A stretch of 22,602 nucleotides of DNA from an uncultured Lachnospiraceae bacterium (GCA_902473545.1 CABRSG010000005.1:1-22602), one strand, 5' to 3'; numbered from the stretch's first letter, positions 6,471-14,613 are shown. Made by a program: numbers and translations. Notes: generated from the letters alone by a model not told the origin.

Positions 6471-7742
6471 TTTCTGGATTTCCTTTTCCGTCGAAACCCG
6501 CTCGATCTCTGCGCCAAGACCGCGCAGCTTTTCCTCAAAATGCTCGTAACCGCGCTGAATATAAACGATATCATCTACAATCGTAATGCCCTCCGCTGCC
6601 AGCCCAGCAATTACCAGCGCTGCGCCAGCCCGCAGATCCGGCGCACTCACGCGCGCTCCTGTCAGTTTCTCCGTACCGTAGATGACGGCGGTGTTTCCTT
6701 CCACCTTGATGTCTGCACCCATGCGCATCAGCTCATCCACGTATTTAAAGCGATTTTCAAAAATACTCTCCGTCACCAGGCTTGTCCCTCTCGCCAGCGC
6801 CAGCGCCACACCAATCTGCGGCTGCATGTCTGTGGGATATCCAGGATACGGCAATGTCTTTACATTGGTATTGGTCAGTCTCTTTGTGGCAACCACGCGG
6901 ACCGCATCGTCAAATTCCTCCACCTGACATCCGATCTCCACCAGCTTTGCGGTGGTCGCTTCCAGATGCTTCGGGATCACATTCTTTACAATGACGTCTC
7001 CCTTTGTAACTGCCGCGGCAAACATAAAGGTGCCTGCCTCAATTTGATCCGGAATAATGGAATACTCCGTCGCATGGAGCCGTTCCACGCCGCGGATACG
7101 GATGACGTCCGTACCTGCGCCCTTAATATTGGCCCCCATGCTGTTTAGGAAGTTTGCCACATCTACAACGTGCGGTTCCTTCGCAGCATTTTCAATAATG
7201 GTGCGTCCCTCTGCCATCGAGGCAGCCATCATGATGTTGATAGTAGCTCCTACGGAAACCGTATCGAGATAAATATGGTTTCCTCTCAGATGATCCGTCT
7301 CAGCAATGATGGAACCGTGCGAAATCCTTGTCTTCGCACCGAGCGCCTTAAAGCCCTTTAAATGAAGATCGATCGGCCTGCTCCCGATGTTGCATCCGCC
7401 CGGAAGCGGAACCTCCGCCCTCTTGTACTTTCCAAGCAGCGCTCCTAACAGATAATAGGATGCTCTGATCTTCTTAATATATTCATAATCTACACTAACG
7501 CTGCCGATACCGGAGCCATTTATCTGCCAGGCCATTCTGCCGACCTTTTCCACCTTCGCGCCAATACCGCTGATCGCTCCAAGCAAAGCATGTATATCCT
7601 GCACATCCGGCAGATTATCAATTACAACTGTGTCATCTGTCATGATAGCCGCAGCAAGAATGCCCAGTGCCGCATTCTTGGCGCCGCCAATTTCTACCTC
7701 GCCGACGAGAGGATTCCCGCCTTTGATAATATATTGTTCCAT
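6450..7742 (-). CDS. murA: UDP-N-acetylglucosamine 1-carboxyvinyltransferase
   Basis: MurA carries out the first committed step of peptidoglycan synthesis: it transfers enolpyruvate from PEP to UDP-N-acetylglucosamine in the cytoplasm. The 430-residue protein has family length. Key residues are visible: K22-N23 in GGAKNAALG and the catalytic cysteine C117 in PGGCNIGSRPIDLH. Because the cysteine is present rather than aspartate, the enzyme should be of the fosfomycin-sensitive type. The ATG at 7742 has GAGGTG six bases upstream. Low-GC Gram-positive bacteria often carry two MurA paralogues (MurA and MurZ), and I cannot tell which this is. It has its own promoter and a leader of about 180 nt, and is followed immediately by the metK promoter and riboswitch. 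Confidence 0.96.
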   Translation of the reverse strand: MEQYIIKGGNPLVGEVEIGGAKNAALGILAAAIMTDDTVVIDNLPDVQDIHALLGAISGIGAKVEKVGRMAWQINGSGIGSVSVDYEYIKKIRASYYLLGALLGKYKRAEVPLPGGCNIGSRPIDLHLKGFKALGAKTRISHGSIIAETDHLRGNHIYLDTVSVGATINIMMAASMAEGRTIIENAAKEPHVVDVANFLNSMGANIKGAGTDVIRIRGVERLHATEYSIIPDQIEAGTFMFAAAVTKGDVIVKNVIPKHLEATTAKLVEIGCQVEEFDDAVRVVATKRLTNTNVKTLPYPGYPTDMQPQIGVALALARGTSLVTESIFENRFKYVDELMRMGADIKVEGNTAVIYGTEKLTGARVSAPDLRAGAALVIAGLAAEGITIVDDIVYIQRGYEHFEEKLRGLGAEIERVSTEKEIQKFRLRVS

Positions 7743-8067
7743 TGGACACCTCTGATATTTTATTTACACTCTTCCCCTGTGTATCAAATTGTCTTCCCCT
7801 TAATAAAAACCAAAATATGTGCAGAGGCTCAGAGAACAACGTTTTCCTCGCTCGTCAAATGCCGAAAAACACATACGCTTACGCAAGCCCGTCCTCTGTG
7901 TTTCAGTACATCCTCCTCTGCCCTTAACGAACATTATAACACATTCTTTGGATTTGTAAACAAAAATTAATTTATCGACATAATTCCAGCAAAATTTGAC
8001 ACGTTTTTGAAACAATATCATGTACCGTTTTTTCTGTTTTTTTCAGGCCTGGCACCACATCTTGTTT
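7743..8067 (-). other. murA leader and upstream intergenic region
   Basis: These 325 bases separate murA from the flavin reductase stop codon. From 7961 to 8067 I see nothing but AT-rich sequence and no convincing terminator for the reductase gene. A strong promoter occupies 7933-7960. The transcribed leader (about 7743-7926) is longer than needed. It has GCAGAGG near its 5' end pairing perfectly with CCTCTGC 87 bases later (plus-strand positions 7915-7921 and 7821-7827), and a small GCTTGCGTAAGC hairpin between them. It may be a structured leader; no known riboswitch is recognised. The short open frames here lack credible starts. Confidence 0.5.
7933..7960 (-). promoter_or_regulatory. murA promoter
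   Basis: The minus strand reads TTTACA, a 16-bp spacer, then TATAAT with an upstream TGT (extended -10). The expected start is near 7926. It is the best sigma-A promoter upstream of murA. Confidence 0.8.
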
Positions 8068-8655
8068 TTACTTTTTTCTGTTTTCCAGAGGTTTCTTTTT
8101 TCTGACGGAATAGCCGAAGGTGCCAAGCAGCTCTCCGACCGCATGGTATTCTCCGTGGGAGTATACCAGAAGTCCGGCCCTGTTCAGATGAAATTTGCCG
8201 TTTTTATCAAGATAAGCTTCATCGACATGTACGGCAAGCACCTCCGCAAGAAACATATGGTGGGAGCCAAGCTCCAGCACCTGTTTGACGCGGCACTCGA
8301 TATTGACCGGACATTCCCTGATCCCCGGCGCCGCTATATACTGCGAGGGTTCTTCCGCAAGATGAAGCTGCGCGAATTTATCCATATCACGCCCGGAACG
8401 TACCCCGCAAACATCTGTTGCGCGCGCAAGCTTTTCAGTCGTCAGATTCACCACAAATTCCCCGGTCTCCCGGAGAATGGAATAGGAGTGTCTCTCCGGG
8501 CGTACGGAAATATAAAGCATGGCAGGATTGGTGCACACCGTTCCTGTCCATGCTACAGTGATAATATTTGCTTTTTCTCCCGGCCTTCTGCAGCTCACCA
8601 TGACCGCCGGAAGCGGGTAGAGCATATTGCCGGCTTTCCAAATCTGTTTTCCCAA
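8068..8655 (-). CDS. Flavin reductase family protein (FMN-binding split barrel)
   Basis: This 195-residue protein matches the flavin reductase-like/DIM6 NAD(P)H-FMN oxidoreductase family. Recognisable blocks are an opening LYPLPAVMVSCRRPGEKANI, the FMN-contact region TVAWTGTVCTNPAMLYISVRPERHSY (about 33-58), ETGEFVVNL (63-71) and the C-terminal HGEYHAVGELLGTFGYSVRKK. It should bind FMN and use reduced pyridine nucleotide or another donor in the cytoplasm; the physiological partner is unknown. The proposed start is TTG at 8655, about ten bases after AAGGAG. An ATG at residue 11 is possible but would remove the conserved start of the domain. It lies 83 bp after the pyrophosphatase gene and may be co-transcribed with it. 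Confidence 0.85.
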   Translation of the reverse strand: MGKQIWKAGNMLYPLPAVMVSCRRPGEKANIITVAWTGTVCTNPAMLYISVRPERHSYSILRETGEFVVNLTTEKLARATDVCGVRSGRDMDKFAQLHLAEEPSQYIAAPGIRECPVNIECRVKQVLELGSHHMFLAEVLAVHVDEAYLDKNGKFHLNRAGLLVYSHGEYHAVGELLGTFGYSVRKKKPLENRKK

Positions 8656-8738
8656 AGCTTTTCCTTCTCCTTACTGATCTTCTGGAGTCAAATACTCCGC
8701 GGGAATAAAACACTTTTGCAAACAACGATAACGCCTGC

Positions 8739-10391
8739 TTACTGCTGAAGTGCGGAGAACAGCGTCGGTATGAGCTGCTTTTTGCGGGATACGATTCCCG
8801 GCAGAATGACAGAACCATTCTCCACGGTCTTGCCAAAAGCTTCCTTGACCAGATTCTCCGAACCTTTTCCGAAGCACAGCAGCTCGGTAGACTCGTTTAA
8901 GATATCTGTCAGCATGAAAAACAGCATAGTGAGACGCTGATTCTCAAATGCGGTCTCCATATAAGCAAGCAGTTTTTCCTTTGCGCCCGCAAGCTCTCCT
9001 TCTGTCATGGAAGTGATCTGAGCCACGCCAAAGATCGTCTCATCCTGCTCAAATTTTTTGAAATCCTGATAGAATATTTCTTCCGCTGTCTTGCTCTTTA
9101 AATTGCTGCCCGCCGCAAACATTTCTGCTGCAAACTCCGTGCAGTCAATTTCGGCGATCTGAGCAAGCGCCTGCGCCGCCGCCTTGTCCATTGGCGTGCA
9201 GGTAGGAGAACGGAACAGCAGCGTATCGGAAATAATCGCCGCGCACATAAGTCCCGCAATCTTCTTCGGAATCGCTACCCCCTGCTCCTGGTAAAGCTGG
9301 TAAATAATAGTTGAGGTACAGCCAACCGGCTGATTGCGGAAGTACACAGGCATCATTGTCTCCATCGAGCCAAGGCGATGATGGTCGATAATCTCCAGAA
9401 TCTCGGCGCTCTCGATGTTGTCGACCGCCTGGGACGGCTCATTGTGGTCGACCAGAACCAGACGACGTTTCTTGATACCAAGCAAATTTCGGCGGGATAT
9501 GGTTCCCACGTAGTGACCGTTTCTATCAAGAATCGGAAAATCACGATGACGCTTGCTCGCCATGATTTCTTTGATATCATCCGTGAAATCATCCTCAGAA
9601 AAAGCGATAATTTCGTTATCCTTCATGAAAAACCGTACCGGCATACTCTGGTTGATCAAATGCGCAACCGTGTAGGTGTCATACGGCGTCGCAATGATCG
9701 TGCAGCCCTTTTCCTTTGCAAGGATCTGGATTGTCTTGGTGACGACTGCATCTCCGCAGATAATCAGGCAGCCAGCCTTCATCTCAATTGCGCATAGCTG
9801 CGTCTCATAACGATTGCCCAGGATGACCATGTCGTGTTCCTCGATATAGGATTCCATGACCTCCGGGCTGGAAGCCGCGACAACCACCTTGCCCTGGTCA
9901 AAAAACGCATTCGGATCGCCCACATAGAGCGTACCGTCCAGTGTCTCCAGAATATTGCAATACTGGGTCTGCGCCTTGGAAAGAATTGCATTGTCCACGA
10001 CCGCCATATAGGACCGGGCAATATCGCCGATACTGATAAGTCCTTCCAGAACATTGTCCTCTTCGATGATCGGCAGCGTTGTGCCCTTCGTTTCATTCAA
10101 AAGCGTCCATGCCTTTTTCAGAGAAATATCGCTGGACACCCCCTGCGTCCGGCGAATCTCCATATCCTTCACCCGCGTTTTTACATTCGGCACATAGCCC
10201 GGCGCTTCCATATTGAATTTTTCCAGAACATACTGCGTTTCCGTACTCACATGCCCGGCGCGCTTCGCTATGTATTCTCCGGTGCCCGACTGATTTTTCA
10301 GATAGGCGTATGCAATTGCTGAGCAGATGGAATCTGTATCGGGATTTTTATGCCCGATCACATATATTTGATGTTTATCGTAGTGTTCCAT
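8739..10391 (-). CDS. Manganese-dependent inorganic pyrophosphatase with CBS and DRTGG domains (family II)
   Basis: This 550-residue enzyme should hydrolyse cytoplasmic pyrophosphate to phosphate using Mn2+ or Co2+. The DHH catalytic core is split by a regulatory insert. N-terminal metal ligands are H14, D18 and D20 in GHKNPDTDS; then comes CBS1 (about 70-125), a DRTGG domain (about 130-240, with GNRYETQLCAIEM), and CBS2 (about 245-305). The core resumes with D315-H316-N317, the DHH triad D336-H337-H338 and D389. The C-terminal DHHA2 domain ends with the substrate-binding SRKKQ at 535-539. This CBS-DRTGG-CBS layout and length match clostridial CBS-PPases, known to be inhibited by AMP/ADP and activated by ATP or diadenosine polyphosphates. 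The ATG at 10391 follows GGGGGT; a TTG four codons earlier is less likely. Confidence 0.94.
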   Translation of the reverse strand: MEHYDKHQIYVIGHKNPDTDSICSAIAYAYLKNQSGTGEYIAKRAGHVSTETQYVLEKFNMEAPGYVPNVKTRVKDMEIRRTQGVSSDISLKKAWTLLNETKGTTLPIIEEDNVLEGLISIGDIARSYMAVVDNAILSKAQTQYCNILETLDGTLYVGDPNAFFDQGKVVVAASSPEVMESYIEEHDMVILGNRYETQLCAIEMKAGCLIICGDAVVTKTIQILAKEKGCTIIATPYDTYTVAHLINQSMPVRFFMKDNEIIAFSEDDFTDDIKEIMASKRHRDFPILDRNGHYVGTISRRNLLGIKKRRLVLVDHNEPSQAVDNIESAEILEIIDHHRLGSMETMMPVYFRNQPVGCTSTIIYQLYQEQGVAIPKKIAGLMCAAIISDTLLFRSPTCTPMDKAAAQALAQIAEIDCTEFAAEMFAAGSNLKSKTAEEIFYQDFKKFEQDETIFGVAQITSMTEGELAGAKEKLLAYMETAFENQRLTMLFFMLTDILNESTELLCFGKGSENLVKEAFGKTVENGSVILPGIVSRKKQLIPTLFSALQQ

Positions 10392-10422
10392 AAATACCCC
10401 CAATATTTTCGTCTTTTGTTAA

Positions 10423-10451
10423 ATCATAGCAAAATTTGCAGCTATGTTCAA
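10423..10451 (-). promoter_or_regulatory. Pyrophosphatase gene promoter
   Basis: The minus strand reads TTGAAC (10446-10451), a 17-bp spacer, then TATGAT (10423-10428). The start of transcription would be near 10416, giving a leader of about 25 nt before the ATG at 10391. Both boxes are near consensus with ideal spacing. Confidence 0.82.
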
Positions 10452-10528
10452 TCCCAAATATCCCTTTTTCTTGACTGGTACTGTGCATCCGGAAGAATGC
10501 CGGGAAATTTCCGGCTAAAATGAGGAGT

Positions 10529-10555
10529 GCCCCCGGCGTCTGGTACACCGGAGGC
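10529..10555. repeat. GC-rich hairpin upstream of pyrophosphatase promoter
   Basis: GCCCCCGG (10529-10536) pairs with CCGGAGGC (10548-10555), with one wobble pair and an 11-base loop. On the minus strand it is followed by ACTCCTCATTTTAG, a poor U-tract; on the plus strand by AATTATGAAAAAATTT. It may be the weak terminator of the S1-domain transcript or an RNA-stabilising stem. Confidence 0.4.
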
Positions 10556-10609
10556 AATTATGAAAAAATTTATCTATTAATCGGAGTGATTTTTTAACTG
10601 TCTATATTG

Positions 10610-10650
10610 TAACAAGTATATATGAACAAATTATGAACGCATCATAAATT
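10610..10650. promoter_or_regulatory. 11-bp-phased direct repeats, response-regulator box-like
   Basis: On the plus strand TATGAAC occurs at 10621-10627 and again at 10632-10638, exactly 11 bp apart. Degenerate copies occur at the same phase on each side (10610 and 10643). On the minus strand this reads TTTATG, TTCATA, TTCATA, TTGTTA with five-base gaps. That resembles tandem operators of OmpR/PhoB-class regulators, including the Bacillus Pho box pattern TT(A/C/T)A(A/C/T)A. The assignment is pattern-based only. Confidence 0.35.
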
Positions 10651-10778
10651 TATTGTAATTTCCTCCAATTTTTTTCTTTATATCTCCTGCTTTTTGTTGT
10701 TTTTTACAGTTATTATTTTTCGCAAATGTACAACTTGCGCATACAAGTGTCTTTGTGCAGCGAACATTCCACTGTTTT

Positions 10779-11801
10779 TTACAATTTCAGCTTCGCAAAT
10801 AAGGAACCGAGATTTGTGGAAACTGCCTCGGACTGCGGCAGCTCGATGGTTTCCTCCTGGATTTCCTCTGCTGCAACATCCTGCAGCGCTTTCATGCTGA
10901 GGCTCAGCTTGCCGTCCTTTACTGCAATGACCTTTACTTTTACCGTATCGCCCACCTTCAGCACTGCCGCCGGTGATTTGATACGCTTTTCGGAAATCTG
11001 CGATACATGCACCAGACCGCTCAGCCCGTTGCCGAGATTGATAAACGCACCGTAAGGCTGGAGGGATTCTACTGTCCCCTCTGTCACAAGACCTACCTCG
11101 ACGTTGGAGATTCTTGCTTTTTTCTCCTCAGCCTCGCGCTCGCGAAGGATTTCCCTTGCGGAAAGCACCAGCTTTTTATCCTCCTCGTCCACATTGATGA
11201 CGCGCAGCTCAACATCCTTTCCAAGCCATTCTTCCAGATTCTCCACATAGTTCAGCGACAGCTTCGACGCCGGAACAAATCCGCGGATTCCTTCCACATA
11301 CACAACTACGCCTGCTTTTACCACGCCTGCTACCTTTGTCTTAATAATCGTCTGCTTTTCCATGAGCGTCTCCAGCCTGTCCCATGCAAGCACATCGTTC
11401 GCTTCCTTGCGCGACAGCATGATCTGTCCCTGTCCGCCGTCTCTTCGTACAACCGTCGCGGAAATTTCGTCTCCGATATGAACCTCTTCCTTTACGTTGA
11501 AATTCGGATCGTCGGTAAAGTCCTCAATGCGGATCACGCCCTCTGTGTAGTATTTCAGATCCAGAGTAACCTCCGTGTCTGTCACGCCGATTACCGTACC
11601 GGTAAGCACATCGCCCTCATGAATCTGTTTGAGAGAAGCGTTCAGCTCCGTCTCGTAATCCGCCATGCTCTCCACAGGCGCTTCCGGCGCTGCTTCTGCC
11701 TCCGCTGCCGGCCCTTCCATCGTCTGCACGGTTTCCGCTGCCGCTTCCTCAGCCGCCTGCACCTGTGTGAGTGTTTCTGTTACTTTTGTTTCTTCTGTCA
11801 T
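10779..11801 (-). CDS. S1-domain RNA-binding protein (ribosomal protein S1-like)
   Basis: This 340-residue protein has three S1 RNA-binding domains: about 60-131 (EGDVLTGTVIGV to GQIMLSRKEA), 148-218 (KTKVAGVVKAGVVVYVEGI to KKLVLSAREI) and 235-306 (EGTVESLQPYGAFINLGNGL to GKLSLSMKAL). The third has the most canonical S1 pattern. The N-terminus (1-48) is an acidic Ala/Glu-rich tail, and the C-terminus (310-340) is unstructured. It is probably the short S1-like protein of Gram-positive bacteria that helps mRNA binding at the ribosome; E. coli S1 has six domains, so equivalence is not assured. The ATG at 11801 has GGGAGGT upstream. A good promoter lies in the short gap before it. Confidence 0.88.
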   Translation of the reverse strand: MTEETKVTETLTQVQAAEEAAAETVQTMEGPAAEAEAAPEAPVESMADYETELNASLKQIHEGDVLTGTVIGVTDTEVTLDLKYYTEGVIRIEDFTDDPNFNVKEEVHIGDEISATVVRRDGGQGQIMLSRKEANDVLAWDRLETLMEKQTIIKTKVAGVVKAGVVVYVEGIRGFVPASKLSLNYVENLEEWLGKDVELRVINVDEEDKKLVLSAREILREREAEEKKARISNVEVGLVTEGTVESLQPYGAFINLGNGLSGLVHVSQISEKRIKSPAAVLKVGDTVKVKVIAVKDGKLSLSMKALQDVAAEEIQEETIELPQSEAVSTNLGSLFAKLKL

Positions 11802-11830
11802 TGTGTTGACCTCCCTGCCTTTTTATCTGG

Positions 11831-11860
11831 AGTATAACACTTTTTCACCTGCATTTTCAA
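11831..11860 (-). promoter_or_regulatory. Promoter of the S1-domain gene
   Basis: The minus strand reads TTGAAA (11855-11860), an 18-bp spacer, and TATACT (11831-11836) with an upstream TGT giving an extended -10. The -35 lies only about 15 bp after the beta-propeller gene stop codon. Initiation should occur near 11824, about 20 nt before the start codon. Confidence 0.8.
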
Positions 11861-11874
11861 TACCTTTGCACACT

Positions 11875-14004
11875 TTAGAATTCCAGTTTCGCTTTCTGTT
11901 CGAACGCTTCCGTTATATCAAACGCGCGAATGATATCTGACGCGGCAAGGTAGAAGCTGTCATTGATATAAAGCCCGCGCACGTCGTCGTATGCGTACCA
12001 GTAATACTGCCGGCGTCCACCCTCGGAGAGATTGTAAGTGAGAAGGTTCTCAAAGCCCTTTTCCTCATCATAAGAAAATACCAGATAATTATCGTCACAC
12101 ACAAAACCAAGCAGATTTTTTTCCGGGTCGGCCAGAATCGCTTTATAGTTGTCAAGCCCCGCGCAGTAGCTGGCGCCCTTGATCACATAGCGGCTGATTT
12201 CCGTCACATTGGAAGGATCTGAGATGTCAAACATGGACAGCTTAATCCCCGTCGTCGCTCCGGTGTCTTCATCCGCCTCGTACCCGATGCCGAGAAGCCT
12301 GTCCTCCCCGTAAAAGTGCAGGTAGGACGAAAAGCCCGTCACTTTCAGCGCTCCGATGATCTGCGGGTTCCCGGGATCCGACAAATCTACCGAAAACAGC
12401 GGGTCAGTCTGCTTAAAGGTCACAAAGTATCCGGTATCCCCAAAAAATCTTGCGGAACGGATCGTCTCTCCCGGAGCGATATCAGCAATTTTGCCCACCA
12501 GCTCCATCTGTGCATTGTAGATGTACAGGGCGTTGATTTCATCGCCGCTGTTCCAGTCGGTCGCTACCACGCGCAGATAACCGTCATACTCGTCGAGAGA
12601 AAATGTATCGTTCAGATAGCCCTGCAGCTCGGCAACGCCGATCCCGCGTATATTCCCGTTTTCATAGGAAAACTTCATGATCTTTGTGACATCGCCGGTG
12701 CCTTCTCTCCACTCCCGGCAGCAGATGTAAATGCTCTGTCCGCTCACATAAAACTGCTCTGCGCCGGACACGACCGCCTTGTGCGCCGTCATTTCCGACG
12801 GCTGTTTGACATTCACGGAACCGATCACCAGGTAGCTTGTACTGCGCAGCTCGTCCGGCACGTAAATGTCCGCCGCTTCCATGCGCACACCGTCTACCAG
12901 CGGCATAATCCCGCTGTCCTCCTGCGTGTCCCTGATCACCGGCTGGAACTGCGTGAAAAGATATACATAATCCCCCACCTTCCTGCTGCTGTGATAATAG
13001 CCTTCCTGCTCCACGCTTCCGGTCAATATCGGGTTTTCCGGGTTTGAAATATCATAGGTGACTACTTTTGCGTAATCGTAATACTCTGTATAATAGACAT
13101 CGGATGCATCTTCCTTCATGCTGCTTTTCGTGCCGCTCGTTACAAGATTCAGAATATTTCCGCTGATATACATATCGCGCACAGATTCATCAAGAGATTC
13201 CGGTTCGATCGTCTGAATCAGCTCCATCTGCTCCCCATTGGCGCTGATAATCTTCACCGAACTGTTTCGTTTCATTATATAAATATACTTCCCGTCTGTC
13301 TTTACAATGTCTCCCTCGTCGACGCCCAGCTCCCGCAGGTTCGTCTGTGAAAAGTCAGCCCCCGTATCCGCAGCGGACGCCATGCTGCTCATAGACGCCG
13401 AATCCTCTACTGCCATTTCCTGCGTCGCATATGCAATATCCATCTTCGCATAGGAAGCATTTCCCGTACTCTGGTATTCCCTGAGCCGGTTATAGAGGGT
13501 CTCCTCGCTTTCAACCGGAGCGATGCCCTCCTGCAGGGCGACGTCTCCGGCGGAATTTTCCTGTACTGCGGCACTTTCGTTTCCTGAACTTTCCTTCTGT
13601 ACTGCGGCTGCTCCGGCATCCTGTGCATCTGCGTTTTCTGTGGCGGCTCCGGCGTCCTGTGCATCTGCGTTTTCTGTGGCGGCTCCGGCATTCCGCGCCG
13701 CTCCCGCACCTGTTTCCGACTCCTGCAGGGATGCAGCGGTCATTCCGGGCTGCCCGCTGTCCGTCAGCCGTCCCTCCGTGACGCCGACATTACGCCCGGC
13801 AAAAAATACCAGCGCAATAACTGCCGCCTCCGCAAGTGCAATCTGACATTTCTGCGAAAAAGTAAGCAGCTTCTTTCTGTCTGGCCCTTTCTTCCCTCCG
13901 TCCTCCAGCTTTTTCTGCATGTTTTCCGGGCGGAGCGTCTCCGGCAAATCGACCTTCTCCGCCGATTGTCTGATCTGTTCCATTAAATTTTTTTCATCCA
14001 TCAT
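11875..14004 (-). CDS. Membrane-anchored beta-propeller domain protein (PF09826-like), sigma-factor partner
   Basis: This 709-residue protein has a short cytoplasmic N-terminus (1-53), one transmembrane helix (about 54-70, ALAEAAVIALVFFAGRN), a disordered extracellular linker (about 75-165, Ala/Glu/Asp/Gln-rich with a 12-residue tandem repeat) and a large extracellular domain (about 205-709). The block TNLRELGVDEGDIVKTDGKY is the hallmark of the PF09826 beta-propeller family. Repeated blades with ISNPENPILTGSV and LSDPGNPQIIGAL-like phrases follow. It begins 13 bp after the ECF sigma factor, with GGAGG before the ATG. By position and topology it is a candidate membrane regulator (anti-sigma-like) of that sigma factor, but I see no zinc-binding anti-sigma motif in the 53-residue cytoplasmic part. 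What the propeller binds is unknown. Confidence 0.85.
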   Translation of the reverse strand: MMDEKNLMEQIRQSAEKVDLPETLRPENMQKKLEDGGKKGPDRKKLLTFSQKCQIALAEAAVIALVFFAGRNVGVTEGRLTDSGQPGMTAASLQESETGAGAARNAGAATENADAQDAGAATENADAQDAGAAAVQKESSGNESAAVQENSAGDVALQEGIAPVESEETLYNRLREYQSTGNASYAKMDIAYATQEMAVEDSASMSSMASAADTGADFSQTNLRELGVDEGDIVKTDGKYIYIMKRNSSVKIISANGEQMELIQTIEPESLDESVRDMYISGNILNLVTSGTKSSMKEDASDVYYTEYYDYAKVVTYDISNPENPILTGSVEQEGYYHSSRKVGDYVYLFTQFQPVIRDTQEDSGIMPLVDGVRMEAADIYVPDELRSTSYLVIGSVNVKQPSEMTAHKAVVSGAEQFYVSGQSIYICCREWREGTGDVTKIMKFSYENGNIRGIGVAELQGYLNDTFSLDEYDGYLRVVATDWNSGDEINALYIYNAQMELVGKIADIAPGETIRSARFFGDTGYFVTFKQTDPLFSVDLSDPGNPQIIGALKVTGFSSYLHFYGEDRLLGIGYEADEDTGATTGIKLSMFDISDPSNVTEISRYVIKGASYCAGLDNYKAILADPEKNLLGFVCDDNYLVFSYDEEKGFENLLTYNLSEGGRRQYYWYAYDDVRGLYINDSFYLAASDIIRAFDITEAFEQKAKLEF
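13611..13699. repeat. 36-bp tandem repeat in beta-propeller gene
   Basis: Two 36-bp units (13611-13646 and 13647-13682) differ at a single base and are followed by a partial third. They encode two copies of the 12-residue unit AGAATENADAQD in the extracellular linker between the membrane helix and the propeller. Such near-identical units can change copy number by slippage, altering linker length in frame. Confidence 0.9.
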
Positions 14005-14017
14005 GTTCCCCTCCTCG

Positions 14018-14518
14018 TTATGCTAACCAGGCTTCCATTTTTTCCAGCGCCCGCTTCTGTCTGGAGCGCACGGTACTGTCATTCATCTGAAGCGCCTCGC
14101 CGATCTCCCGGCTGCTGTAGCCGCCAAAAATATGCATGGACAAAATCAATCGCTCCTCGTCTGCAAGGCGCGCAAACGCCGCCCTTACATCCAGCCGCTC
14201 ATCTGCGTCCCCTTTTTCTTCACGCAGATCCTCCGGCAGCTCTTCTGTCTTTTCCGTATACAGCTTCAGACAGCGGCGGCATTTGTTGGAAAGAATTTTA
14301 AAAATCCACGCCTTAAATGATTCGTCTTTCTTCAAAGAACCGATCTGTGCCCATGCATCGGCCACCGTATCACTGACCGCATCCTCCGCGTCGTGACTGT
14401 TTTTCAGCGTGTAGAGCGCAAAACGATACAGCTCCCGGTACACGCCGCGGTACAGCTCCGCAAAAGCGTGCGTATCCCCTCTTTTTGCCTGTTTTACTAA
14501 TTTTATCTGTTGATCCAT
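14018..14518 (-). CDS. ECF-type RNA polymerase sigma factor
   Basis: This 166-residue protein is a group 4 (ECF) sigma factor with the two-domain layout. Sigma region 2 spans about 8-82 (AFAELYRGVYRELYRFALY, then HDAEDAVSDTVADAWAQI and FKAWIFKILSNKCRR). Region 4 spans about 107-160 with the helix-turn-helix GGYSSREIGEALQMNDSTVRS. It has no C-terminal extension. The ATG at 14518 follows AGAGGA with suitable spacing; an upstream GTG extension adds 17 polar residues with no ribosome binding site. It is followed after 13 bp by the membrane-anchored beta-propeller gene, so the two form one transcript. It probably directs transcription in response to an envelope signal. A possible ECF-type self promoter lies upstream. 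Confidence 0.92.
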   Translation of the reverse strand: MDQQIKLVKQAKRGDTHAFAELYRGVYRELYRFALYTLKNSHDAEDAVSDTVADAWAQIGSLKKDESFKAWIFKILSNKCRRCLKLYTEKTEELPEDLREEKGDADERLDVRAAFARLADEERLILSMHIFGGYSSREIGEALQMNDSTVRSRQKRALEKMEAWLA

Positions 14519-14613
14519 AAGCTTTCCTCTTTTTTGTGTGGTATCCCTTTTCGAATTCGAAATATTCACCCATGTGAAGCATCTGATCTACGGGATGCCC
14601 AATGGATTACCTT

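Larger units (their letters stand above)
10392..10778 (-). other. Intergenic region between S1-domain gene and pyrophosphatase gene
   Basis: These 387 bases contain no credible gene. Reading leftward on the minus strand from the S1-domain stop, an AT-rich stretch has no clear intrinsic terminator. Phased direct repeats TTCATA lie at about 10615-10650. An imperfect 8-bp hairpin occupies 10529-10555, and a GC-rich 5-bp stem (GCCGG/CCGGC around GAAATTT) lies at 10499-10515. The pyrophosphatase promoter is at 10423-10451. The 60-residue open frame at 10375-10557 overlaps that promoter and has no ribosome binding site. Confidence 0.6.

Noticed and set aside
7800..8021. 73-residue open frame on the minus strand upstream of murA
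   Set aside because: It spans the murA promoter and leader, lacks a ribosome binding site, and is Cys/Phe/Lys-rich without domain features.
8020..8748. 242-residue open frame on the plus strand
   Set aside because: It is antisense to the flavin reductase gene, which shows conserved FMN-binding motifs.
10375..10557. 60-residue open frame on the minus strand before the pyrophosphatase
   Set aside because: It overlaps the near-consensus promoter at 10423-10451 and the start of the pyrophosphatase gene and has no ribosome binding site.
13611..13699. CRISPR array or mobile-element repeat
   Set aside because: The 36-bp units are directly adjacent without spacers, stay in frame and encode a protein linker.
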